Below are positions 12,911 to 25,100 of a stretch of DNA of 64,000 bases, piece after piece. The notes beneath the pieces were generated by a model that worked only from the letters and a program-made list of their open reading frames with translations, was not told the DNA's origin and made no database searches. The position numbers and the translations under genes were made by a program. The stretch is from Austropuccinia psidii (taxonomy: Eukaryota > Basidiomycota > Pucciniomycetes > Pucciniales > Sphaerophragmiaceae): assembly GCA_023105745.1 (NCBI GenBank), contig JALGQZ010000006.1, positions 30,333,686 to 30,397,685 of the forward strand, given 5' to 3'. Within the stretch, counting starts at the first letter, position 1. Every line of letters starts with the position of its first letter.

Positions 12911-13979
12911 CTGGGTCCTAACCTTGGTTCTAACCTTGAAATATTTTTGCACATACTTTCAGCCACAAGTTTGGTTAGTAAGAATTTTTATCAATTAAAA
13001 TAGAATATTCTGGATCTTCCATAATACTTGTTTGTTTACTCATACATCACATATAAACCAAACACCAACATAGACAATTATGGAATAAGCCCTACCCTTA
13101 GAAGGGAAGGACACTTCCTTCACAAAAAGTGGTGTGGTCACTTCAAGGAAGTTAAATTCTTGATTCTACTTAACAAAACACAGCCATTTCAAAGGTTCCC
13201 ATTATTGAAAACATTTATACATAAGCTTATTTTGGAGAATAAGCTTTAACATATCAGAATATTTGTACAGGAAAAAAATTTACGGCCACATAATTAGGTC
13301 TGCAGTCTATTTCTGCTCTTTTTAATTACATTGAATACCTTTTAAAAGGGATATCCAAAGCTCTCAATATTTTTTTGATAAATACAAAATATCTCTTTTA
13401 TTCCCCATTTGCATACCAGAATCACTTTGAAAAAATAATCTTCAAGGAAATATTAGAGCTTAAACGTTTTCTATCAATTTGAAAAAGTCAGAATTAGTAT
13501 TTCCATTTTTAAATACATGTAATATGGTTCTCTTATCCATTATATTCAAAATAATGAAAAGATTTCTTATCTTTCAAATCGATTCTTACAAATTTGAAAG
13601 ATTATTTGCATTTAAGGGAAAGTGTTAGCTGTTAATGGCCTTTTAAATTTGAAATCCATTGCATATTAACTTTTTTAACTTGTGAAATAGAGAAATTTTG
13701 TCATTCTGAGAGTTTGAAAACAATTTGTTTCTATTTGTGGCATTGTGTCAAGGACAACTTCTTATTTCTGACACATGATATTTTTTTTCAAAAAAAATCA
13801 TCACTTTAATTTGAAAAAACCTGAAGCACTGAAGTTTTACAGCTCCAATATCTTGGTTTGACTTCCTTCAAAAAAATATTTCTTTTCCAAGATTTTAATT
13901 TAATATTTTATATTTTTTAGTATTTGAAATGTTGTTTTGGAAGAAAATGAAAAAATTTCAAAATAATCATCAAAATTTA

Positions 13980-15030
13980 TTTTGATTGGAAGAAAAAATA
14001 ACATCTTTTTGTGAAATTTTCAACTTTGTTTTTGAATTTTTAGGTTTTTTCAAATTTGAATTTTTTTTGTCATTTTTTACTGTCTTTAAATTTCTTTCCT
14101 TTTTCAATCATGGGAAGAAAATTGATTTTGGCTTTCTCTTTTTGAACTTTCTTTTTATATTTCCTATATATTTTCATTTTTTTTTGTATTTTTTTTCTCA
14201 GTTTTTGAAATTCTTATTTTTTGGACTTTTGAAATTTTGATTTTTCTTTTTTTGTTGGTGAATTTTTGGTTTTTTTCTTCAACTTTGATTTTTTTCTTCA
14301 ACTTTGATTTTTTATTCTTTTGAGGATGAAAATACTCCAAATAAGGGGAAAATCACTCAATTCGGGTTCTATTTGGTTATTTGTTTTCAATAGCGCTAGC
14401 ACAAACAAATAACCAAATAAAAATTCAAATCAAGTTTTCCTACACTGAGTTGAATTATTTAACCTCCCAAAAAAAATTAAGATTCAAAAATTTGAATTTA
14501 AATTAGATTAAATTAAAATTAAAATTAAAGAAAAAAAATAAAAAAAAGTAGAAAATTAAAAACATAAACAAATGGAGAATTCAAAAAAATAATAATAAGA
14601 ATTTAAAGAAAGAAACAAAACAAACTTGAGCAATTAAAGAAAAAAAAATGAAATTAAAAGAAATCAAACTATTAAAAAAATATCAGAAGGATAACTAACA
14701 TCAAAGAAAATGAAAAGAAAAAAATTAACAATAAAAAAGCAGAATGAACCAAATTTCAAATTGAAATAAAAATAAATAAATAAATGTGAGAAAAAAGTCA
14801 AAAATTGTTAAAAAAAATTAATTTAATTTCAAACAAAGTAAATTAAATTTTCAAATAACAAGATAAAAAATCACCAAAGCAGAAAAGGCAAAAAAATGGA
14901 AAAATAAAAAACAAATCTCAGCAAAAAATAAAATCACAAAGAGAATAAAAATACCGAAGAAATAAATAGTTTAAAAACAAAAAAGATAATGTGAAAATAA
15001 GAAAATTAAAATCAAAAAAGGACATGCAAA
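13980..15030. other. Strand-asymmetric T-rich to A-rich low-complexity block
   Basis: From about 13980 to 14340 the plus strand is dominated by T (TTTTTT, TTTGAATTTT runs). From about 14440 to 15030 it is dominated by A (AAAAATTAAAG, AAAGAAAAAAAA runs). The switch happens at a 50-bp palindrome at 14370-14419. A frame at 13986-14240 is open only because of the T-richness and reads as Phe-rich low complexity, so it is not called a gene. Confidence 0.6.
14370..14419. repeat. 50-bp near-perfect palindrome with TAGCGCTA centre
   Basis: A perfect 17-bp inverted repeat (TATTTGGTTATTTGTTT at 14370-14386 and its complement at 14403-14419) surrounds a perfect 8-bp palindrome, TAGCGCTA, at 14391-14398. 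Both share exactly the same centre. Only the two 4-base spacers (TCAA and GCAC) fail to pair. It would form a strong hairpin or cruciform. Confidence 0.85.
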
Positions 15031-17688
15031 AAAATCTGAAAATATTGTGAATATTATAGATCAAAAGTCAAAGTTATTTCACCAAAGTCTACTTACAAAT
15101 AAATAAAAAAAATGAGACTCATATGAGACAAAATATCAAATAGCACAAAGGTCTGACAGTCAAATTAGAAAGGATATTCATTCTTTAATTGTTAAATATG
15201 GTCAAAGGCATGAACTTTGTTGTAACAATTCCCTCTTAATCAAAAGATATAAAAATTAACATATATTAAGAATCTGATGTCCATTTCTTGATATCATTTG
15301 AATAGGTTTGACAAAGCTGTATGGCCAAACATATAATGAGTTTTACACTTTTTGAAAGCTTTACGGAAGGTATCTGTGACAAATGATTTAATCCAAGTAT
15401 TATTTAAGTCATTTAAAGCAATTTCTCTCAGGTTGTTTGCACAGATTCATTTAATAAGGAGTGTCTAAGAACTATGCAGTGTGCACTATTCCCCCATTGA
15501 ATTTTATCCTAGAGTTCTTCCAACAAGCTTTCAAACCAGAAAGTGCATCTGGGTTGAACAAAGGTTTGGACATAACTTGAAAGAGGTTGAATATAAGCTT
15601 CATCCAAAGCTAAAGAGAGCCACTAAATTCCTATAAGAAATTTTCTAGTAGTTTTCTTGTGAAATGATTCCTGCAGAATGTAGCATATTTTCTGAAATAA
15701 GGAACATTGTATACCAATTAGTGTTGTATCAAGCATAAATCTATGAGATAGTATAGCAAGCTCTGATTCATATTGACTGGAAGAACCTGATATTCTATAG
15801 CAAGTCTTTTATTCATCATTAACGATCTTTATCAAATTAAGAATTATTACATAGAAAATTTCGGGGAGTATTTTATTCTCAAATCCCAACGAATCAACTA
15901 CTTTGAGGGTTCTTTGCACAAACTGTATTGCAAAATCTGAAACTAGGGATTATAATGAAAAGAGTTTTGAAATGAATTTTTTAAGAAAGAGGAAAATAAT
16001 ATTAGTGTGTAAATTGGCTTGAATGACCTTAACTATTCTTTTTCATGATCAAAGAGCAGAGAGAATGGTTCAAATTATTTAACATTGAATTTATTTTCAT
16101 TTCATTGGGATTTAGAAAAAAAGACCTGAAACATGAAGTACCTTTCAAAAGATAGTTAGCCTTTTGCCTTCATCAGAAAGTCATTGTGGGTAAAATATTT
16201 GTGGAAATTGAAAATTAATTATTTCATCTTCAACTATTACATTTTAGAAAAAATATAGGAATAGCTTCATTTGAAAAAATTAAGAAATTTTTCACTCTGA
16301 AATTTCTATCTTATGTATTAATATGGGCTGAATTCATGGCTCCTCAAAGAATATTTGATTTAATTTTAGTAAAAAAGTACACTTGTAAAATGTATGTATA
16401 TGACAAGGAAACTAATTTACTTCCTATCTCAGCCAATGAAAAAAGTTCTCAAGCTTTTGAATTTTCTAATTAGGGAGTCAAAGCCACCCCACCCATTGTT
16501 ATTCCCCAAAATCCTCCAATTTATCCCTTAGATGAAAGTCTATGCATATGTTCCACACTATCAGAAAGGTCCAAAAGATGTTAGCAGTAAATGAAGTAAT
16601 GGAAAAATTCATTCTACCTCAAGACAATATCAGCCATAACCAAAAAAATCAAATGAACTAGCATATAAGGAGATTTTTTTGATTTAAATTTTGAATTATA
16701 TCAATCGCAATTCTTGGATAATCAAAAACTTGAGAATTAATTCTTTCCTTCTTATCATGTGTCGCTTAGTACATGCCTTAATTTCAAATAAGAGGTTCAC
16801 ATATACCAATAAAGGAAAGTTACAATTTTGAAGCTTTGTTCAACAAGGTCTATCTTGATAAATGAATATTTATGTATTCCATTATTTAAATTAAGAAAAC
16901 TGATTATTCTTCTTTTTATCTGTAAAAGAAGAGAAAAATGCAGAAAATGACTTAATTCCCATTTTCCCATAATAGTACAATTTGATGGATTTTTGTTTGA
17001 TTAATACATTTAAAATTAAGGAAATCATATTCTAAGATATTTTGTTATCAATTATTTCAAATTGAAGCTTTTTGGCCTGGTAGTTCCAATATAATATTGT
17101 GAGAAACTGTATTTAACCCTTAAGCCATCTTAGATCAAACTTGTAATTGGAAAAAGGAATGACAGGAATCAAATATTTGATTTTGCGAAAAAATAAAATA
17201 AATTTGGCTCTTCTTTGTTGAATTTTAAGGATAAGAGCAATACAAAGCAAATATAACCAGATGTTTGTTCAAGTAAAACTTATTTTTAATTTCATGTTCA
17301 AAATATCAAAGAATTAAGTAATTGTGTAATGACTACTACCTTCAAGATCATAATTCTTAAATGAATATTCTCAGCTTGAAAACATCAAAGTATTGTGAGA
17401 GTTTTCCAAAAGAAAACACTTATCAAAATATATCTTCAATTGAATATTACTAAAAGAAATATTTTCTTTTAAAGTAATATACAAATAATTCTTTTATTCT
17501 TTTTTTTTTTCATCTTGATTTGAAATTTTGTGGTTTTTTTAAAAGAATTTTTTGGAAGAAAGTATTTCTCAGGAATTATAGAAGCTACATAATCAAGTTC
17601 AATTTCTGTGAAGTATTGATGAATCTTGGAAATACAGCTTGGAAGATGACCAAATAATAATAGAAAGCTAGAGCCCACTATGAAGAAA
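15031..17688. other. AT-rich DNA inside the inverted-repeat segment
   Basis: No recognisable genes or terminal repeats. Short stretches with more balanced composition (15480-15620 and 16480-16620) may be decayed coding sequence, but no motif could be identified on either strand. Confidence 0.5.
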
Positions 17689-17751
17689 GTTGGAAGCTGG
17701 GTTGTACCTAGGTTGGACCTGATACCCCTTCCGGCGGGGATAGCTTTTTTT
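17689..17751 (-). repeat. Right arm of the 62-bp inverted repeat
   Basis: The inverse of 12849-12910, containing GGTTGGACCTGATACCCCTT and CCGGCGGGGATAGC. The paired GC-rich arms are the only such islands in the surrounding 7 kb. The segment between them carries no coding sequence I recognise. Confidence 0.65.
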
Positions 17752-20110
17752 CATGGTGAATCTATCTATCATGTCATTTTTGAAATGCAACACCTGGTGT
17801 CAGGCATAGCCAATTTTATCATGGTGTATCGATATCATTCTTTCAATTTGATCAGAAAGCCACTTTTCGTTTGTGTATTCAAAGTCCCAGGTTAAATTTT
17901 TTTTACTTTTTCATAGTATATTCTAAATTGCATTCTATCAGATTCAGAGATGGTACAGAAATAAAGACTAGCACATCACATCAAAATTGTTTTTACCTGA
18001 GTTTTTTATTCAAGGTATGGAATTTCCTGTTTTTAAATAATAAAAATAATTAATAAGAAAACAAAAAAAAATGAAATAATGGAAAAAAAATCAATAATTT
18101 AATCATTTTGAAATTACAATGACAGAAAGATTTTCCTCATTCAAGTGATTAAATTAAGAAGATTGCATGTTTTGGGTGGTAAAATGGGTTGAAGGGTTTG
18201 AATTATGACCCTTATAAGGCCAATCAGACGCTTCTATTTCTTTATTATTTTTCAAATAAAGGGCTTTAATTTAATAATATAAAAAGAGATATTGATGGCA
18301 AAGAAAAAAAATAAAAAACACAACCTAGAAAAAGAACAAAAAATTCAAGCTCAGAAAGCAGTGGTGCAAGGTGTGACAAATGGAATATATCTATTTATTC
18401 AGGTTCAGTGCGCACACAGGAGCTCATGAAGCTCCTATCTCACACTTTTATAGGTTTTGAAAGAGAATTTTACATACATAGATGCATTTGAGTGCACCAA
18501 ATCATTAATTAAGACACCCTAAGCATGAAAGAAAAGCACATGGTCCACATCCACCATTTTTTTGTCAACTTGAAATTTTTCTGTTTTTTTAGAAATGCTA
18601 ATTATGTGTTGACATATTTACTTTTTCCTTTCTAAATACCAAGAAACATTCACTTAATGGTAAATAAATATTAAATAGCCTGATTTGAAACCACTTTCTT
18701 AATTTATCATTGGAAATTAGGTTTTTGTTAAGTTTTAAAAAATAATTTTATGGAACGAAAACCAACATAAGTTTTACAAAGAGTTTTTAAGAAAAAGATC
18801 ATTTTTTCTACTTTCTTGAAGTTTTTTATTTTAAAACTTTCAATTTTCTTACAGATTTTTAGTTTTTTAAATTTAAAATATTACAGGTTAAAGATCAATC
18901 AATACATTGAAGTGGAAAAATGGGCCCAAATAGTTAGTATGAAGAAAACATAAATTTGATATCAATCCTTTTCCTTGTATTCCAATGTCCTTAAGTAAGA
19001 AGTATTTGATATGTTCAATCCTTAGAAACTCCAATTCTATTCCAATAACCAACCAAAATCTTGCTGTCATATGAAATTGAATCCCAAGGCTCCCAAAAAA
19101 TTGCATGCATTCATAAAAGAAAATTGTTCCTCAAAGTTAATGGATGGGGCTTAATAAATTTCGAAGGACATATATACTGAAAATGTAAGAATAGAGATTC
19201 ATAAACTTCGCAATAAATAATGTGTTGCACCCAAGAAACTATACTTGGGACCAATTGATTTTCAACAAAGAATCGATTTTGAAACTTAATTTCAAAGCTG
19301 GAAAATACTCCCATGGGATTGAAAACTTTGAATGGATGAATTTTATTTTGGTATCATTGAAAGACATATAGAATTTATTTATGGCATACCCCAAATGAGA
19401 AATACAATTGTGATAACCTTCAAGTCAATCATTGATGATTTTGATGGTCTATAATGATATTGGAAGCCTTAATAAGTGGCACCGGAGGACCCATAATAAT
19501 TTTTGAGATACTATTGAAATCTGCCACAATAATCTAACAAATTTATAATCCTACCTCACTTCTATTTTTCAACCATATGTCCAATGCCCCATAAATTTTC
19601 CAACAAAATGGAATTTCATTTATGGAAGATTTGCCCCCCTTCACCCCATAAGAGTTTAAGAGATATGGTGCAAAGCCCATTGGATAGATAAGATAAATTG
19701 GCCTGTACATTCCCCCAAACCCAATTCAATATAGAGTGTGTGGAAAAGGAGGAAAATCCAAGTGGAGAATAACTAAAATCCACAAAAAATGGTTCCATTA
19801 AAACCTTATACCAGTTCATCCTGCACTGATCTCAAAGCTCAATTTCTCAACAAAATATTTTTTGAAATACATGATTTCATGGAATTTTCTCTAACTATCA
19901 ATAGATGTCTTATTAGATGGTAGGGCAAGTTTTCTCTCATTTTCAAAAAGCCTAGCAGATAAGAAGAGCTTGTTAGTTTAGAAAGAGAAACTCCAATTCT
20001 TTTTTATTGTCTTTAAATTAATTGATGTAAAATCTTTTCAGTCAGATATAAATAGATAAATAATCTTCCTGAAAGCATCTCCCCCACCCATTGTTTGAGT
20101 CCATTCACAA
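17752..20110. other. AT-rich region with unrecognised minus-strand coding-like fragments
   Basis: Between 18888 and 19819 the minus strand carries three open stretches (18888-19106, 19111-19314, 19616-19819) of ordinary-looking composition, for example LSYLSNGLCTISLKLLWGEG. They may be remnants of one decayed gene or transposon. I could not assign a family. At 18408-18440 there is a short hairpin around AGGAGCTCATGAAGCTCCT. The rest is low complexity. Confidence 0.4.
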
Positions 20111-22046
20111 TGTAAGGTTTGACTATGAAACAATAAGTAAAAATTACTAATATTTTACTTATTGTACCCTGAATGTCCTTATAAATAAAATAAATAAGAT
20201 AAAAATAATTATAATAATAAAGAATTATTATAATTATGGCATAAAAACAGTTGTATTATTAAATAAATATAATAATATAATAAATAAATATATCAATATT
20301 TGATAATTAAAATATTGAAAAGCACTTTATTATTGTTGCCAACAAATAATAAAGGGGTAACAAATTGGTTTTCATTAATAAAAAATAATTAATAACTATA
20401 ATATTACTAATATTAAAGTAATATATTAATATAAATACTATTCATATTAATTGAAGAATTATTAATAGTAACAATAGAGAGAAAGTATTATAATAAGAGA
20501 AAATAACCTACTTTTGATGCTTAATATAATAATTTTGGAAGATTCTATGCCAAAAAATGTAAATACAACTTATTTAAATTGTATTTACAATTAAAAATAA
20601 AACAAATTACAAATTTTCTTTGATTTTATGTGGAAATAAGATTTTGAGAGAATTATAACAAAACAACTGAACAATTGAAGTAATCATATCAGAAATGATG
20701 ATTATAGTAAATATTACCTTTGGTCTTTGATAATAGAAAGGATTTATATATAAAGAATAAATATTTTACCTTTTGATTTAATTGTTCAATTGTTTTGATG
20801 CGTCTGAGGGGAAAATAGAGTAAAAAGAGCTCTATTTATAGTAAATAACTCCCTTCTAGTAGACATTTACTAATGGTATACACTGGAGATGATCAGTATT
20901 TTAAGGTTTAGTGATGATTACATCATTATCAAACCATCCTATCTCATTATTAGCCCATTATTTAGAGTTCTCCATATAACTCTACATTCAATGACATCAT
21001 AGGCTCAAAGGAAGCCTAAATTTCATGTATTTTCTTAGTATTAATCATAATCCACTAGTATTCACCAGTTCTATCACTTATATAACTGTTAAACTTAAAA
21101 TAAGATTACAGTGAGTGATCATAAATGATCAACTTTAAGCTTAAACTTTGATCATTAATAACCTTGAAGTTAAACATGCTACAGCTATTCTGAGAGTGAA
21201 TTCTGAGGGCTTGGCATGTTCTTATTAAACTTCGGAGATTATTTCATTACATCATTGAAACTCTATGTTTGATGATTTTTCTTGTATCTCATATTTTCTG
21301 TTGAAATTCAATATTTTAAACTTCAAACCTTGATTTCAAGGGGTTATACCTTGAATATTATGATAACATTTACATAAGTCTTCACTTATGAACTATTAGA
21401 AGGTGAATATATATTTTTTTCATGTTTGGACCCTTTTCACAACAAAGTGGTCAACAGCTCTATTGATTTTGTTCAATAAACCCTTACAACTTATAACTTT
21501 GTTTATGACTTGTCAAAGAAAATTCATATCTGTGTTCTTACAGTAAGTACGTGGTGACTTTATTTTTGGTTCAACTCTCTATCATTCATATTTCAAGAGA
21601 TATTAGCTTAAAACCATTAACATATGCATTGACCAAAAAAGTACATATATTCAGCTTAATTCCATAAGTATTTACTTTAGAGAAAAGTCATAAATCTTTT
21701 TATGTGTAGTTTTTCATGTGGAATCCAATTGTGTAATTTCTTTCACATGTTGGTTCATTGGTTTCTGAGTAAAATAAGATTTTATGTCTTTTTTAGGGTA
21801 TTATTACTTATTATTCAGTAATTATTGACTTTACAGATATGCAATAAAGATGATATATGTGTATTTTACCATGAGGAATCTAATGGTGTAGTTTATTTAC
21901 ATTTTCTCTCATTAATTGATTTAATTCAGAGTTTGTACCTATTTATAGTATTTTCACTAGTTTTAAGATAATTATTATGAGTATAATTATTATAAAGTTT
22001 TTCTTGTGACATTTTTGGATATGTGGTCATATCTCAAAGGCTCACA
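20111..22046 (-). repeat. 3' LTR of element A
   Basis: On the element's strand it starts TGTGAGCCTTTGAGATATGA and ends AAACCTTACA. It includes a TATA-like CTATAAATAG (RC of about 20830-20840) and two copies of a TGAGGAATCTAATGGTG-type motif near its start. It is 1936 bp long. Confidence 0.88.
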
Positions 22047-22058
22047 TTCCCTACCAAC
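22047..22058 (-). other. Polypurine tract of element A
   Basis: On the minus strand GTTGGTAGGGAA directly abuts the LTR start TGTGAG. The position and purine content fit the plus-strand primer of reverse transcription. It parallels GGTGGGAGGGAA in element C and AGAGGGAGGGAA in element B. Confidence 0.75.
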
Positions 22059-22164
22059 AAAAGATATTGTACCACAATCTGATATAGTCAATCAGGGTAT
22101 CATCCACTGTACTACCTCTTCAATAGACTTTGTTAGTCTTGAAGCTCGATAATGCTTAATTTTT

Positions 22165-25100
22165 CTATTCTTTAGGTTTTCTTTCATGTCTGAACCTTCT
22201 CAATAGCTTATAATCATTTGTTATATTTTTCTCAAGTAGCAAATTATCTTTTTGAGTTGGATTTCTATACCTTACATGGTATTCCCTTTCTTTTTTGTTT
22301 CTTGTCCTTCTTTCTTTAATGACTTTCACAATTTTCTTTTCTTCTCCTTCTTGTAAAGGGGGTACTTCAAGTGGGGGTTTATTTCTCAGTGGAAATAGTT
22401 CCTTGTCACTTGATCTTTAAGGTTTTATCAGACTTACAGGGAAAGTCGGGTGTTTATTCATTAGTTCACCTGTGAGCTCTAGTTGCACAGCAGTAGGTCC
22501 ATGTAGTGCTTTTATCATAAATGGTCCTGCAAAGGAATCTTTCAATTTCTTTGGGCCTTTTATATTATTGAAATTTGGAGTTGATACTAGGACCAAGTCT
22601 CCTATTTTGAAGTCGGGTGGTTTATGACTTTTATCCCATCTTTCTTTTCATACTTGAAAGAATCTTGCATACATCTGTTTGCATGGTGTCTTGCTTTGTC
22701 AAGCATTAATTTGAAGCTACTTGCCATTTGGTGTATATCTACCAAGTCCCTTTTGAGGGTATCATAACGAAGTCTTGGATTCCAGCCTCTTTCTAGTATT
22801 TCTGGTGCTTTGCCAGTTGAAGAATGGATTGATGTTTCATATGCCAGCTCAAGAGCTGGTATCAATGTAAAACAATAATGGGTAAAACCATCAGAATATT
22901 TGAGCTCTAGTCCATAAGCACAGAATCTCCTGATCATGTCTTCTAAGGTCTGTATCATTCTTTCTGCTAGACCATTCGTTTGGGGGTGGTAAGCTGTTAA
23001 GAATGATAATTTTGTTCCAAACAGGCTATGGAGGTTTCTCCATAATGCTGAAGTGAATTTTCGGTCTCTATCACTTATGATATTTTGGAATAAGCCTGTG
23101 TGGCTAATAACTTTATTCCATATCATCATGGCTGTGTCCATAGTGGTATCATCCTTGTGAGATGGTAAGAACATTGGAGTTTTCCTGTATCTGTCAACTA
23201 ATACTAGGCATGCATTGTAAATTCTGTCTCCTGCTGGAGGTAAGTCTGTTATCCATGTGAACTATTTCCCAAGGGGATTTTGGTTCCTGGATTTGGAACA
23301 TCATTCCAATTTTCCTTTCCTGTGGCTCTGTTTGCTTTCTGGCATCTTTCACAGGTTTGGAAGTATTCTGAAACATATTTCTTCCAATTTGGCCACCAAG
23401 AGCAGGCTTTTACCCTCTCTAGTGTTCTGTCTTCTGAGAGATGTCCAGCTGCAACACTATCATAAAATTCATGTAGTATAGTGTTTATCAGAGTTCTATC
23501 TGTTAAAGACATAAAACATGTATGTTTAGTTCTATGGTAGAGGATTCCATCAAGGAGCTGGAATCTTCCTTCATCATATGCCTTTTTCCATATTTCATCT
23601 AGTTTTGATGAAAGTGATTGGCCTTTACAGTCTTTCATTAGCAGTTGGCATAAGATATGGCAGTTTTTGTCCATTTTATAGCTTTCTTCAACTTGGTTAA
23701 AGAATTCTATGCCAATATCTGTGACACATATGCCTTCTATATGGTTCTCTTCCTGTGGCACCCATGCTTGACTTTCAGGTGTATTTTTCAGAGCCCATCT
23801 GCTAAGACCATATGCATTTTTATGGATATTACCAGATTTATGAACTATAATAATATTTCCTCTATATTATTGGAAGGAAACTTTCCATCTTAGCATATGT
23901 CTATTTGGAGTTTTCATGTTTAATAAACATTTTAAAGCATTGCAATCTGTAATTACATAAAACACTGTCCCATACAAATAATGGTGTAATTTTTCTTAAT
24001 CCCACACTAAGCAAAGGCATTCCATTTGACTTGCTCCATAACTTGCTTCTGTTGGCTTTATTTGTCCTGAAATGAAGCAAATTGGTTCTTCAGCAGGTTT
24101 GTCATTGATTATTTGTGTCTGGTGTAGTGCAGCACCTAGTCCTTCTCCCCAAGCATCAATTTATAGCTTACAGGGTAGTTTCCAATATGGCATTAGAAGA
24201 AATGGGGCATTTGTTAAGGAAATTTTAAGTTCTTCAAATGCTTTGATCTTTTTTTCAGTCATTTAATGAACTTTCTGTTGGTCACAGAGCTTATAAAAGG
24301 ACTTAGAAATTCTTGCAAAGTCTCTTATATTCTGTCTGTAATAACCAGCAAATCCTAGAAATTATTGCATTTTTTTTGGTTTGGGGCATTGGCTTCAATA
24401 GTACTGCTGCTACTTTGTTCTTATATATGCCCAAGCTTAGTCCATATACAACATGTCCAAGTGCTTTCAGTTCACTGTATGCACAATGACACTTCTTCAA
24501 GGAGATTTTCATGTTTACTTGCACTATCTTTTGAAAGACTCTGTCTATTCTTGTTAAGTGACTATCTCAAGTTTCCAAGCAAGCTATGATATCATAAATA
24601 TAGATAATCAGCCATCCTTCTGACAATTCTTCAGCAAATATGGTATTCATCATCCTTTGGTCATTGGAAGGTGCATTGTTTATACCAAATGGCATTCTCA
24701 TGTATTCAAAAATTCCAAAGTGAATTATTATCCTCAGTAGTTTTTTGGAATTGTCTGTTAAGACATTTTGATGAAAAACCTTTAGAGCATCCATGGCTGT
24801 GATGAACTTAGCCTGAGATAACTGTGTTAATGTCTCATGGATTCTGGGTATTGGATATCTGTCGGGGATAGTATAGGTGTTTAGAGCTCTAAAGTCCCCT
24901 ACCACCCTTGATTTTCCATTATGCCAAGCTATATTGACAGGTGTAGTGACCTCTACCTGTTCATTATGTCATACTTTCCTTAATACTCCAAGGTCCATTA
25001 ATTCTTTAATGTGTACTTCTAAGGCTTCTCTATCTCTTGGGCTAGCTGGGTAAGCTGGTCTTCTTAATAGAGGTGGATAAGGGTTTTCCACATTAAGGAT

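Noticed and set aside
13986..14240. Open frame of 84 codons in the T-rich block
   Set aside because: Almost only Phe, Leu, Ile, Ser and Lys; a by-product of T-richness with no domain.
18888..19819. Minus-strand fragments with LLWGEG considered as Copia integrase (LWGEA motif)
   Set aside because: A single short motif match and no other integrase landmark in any frame.
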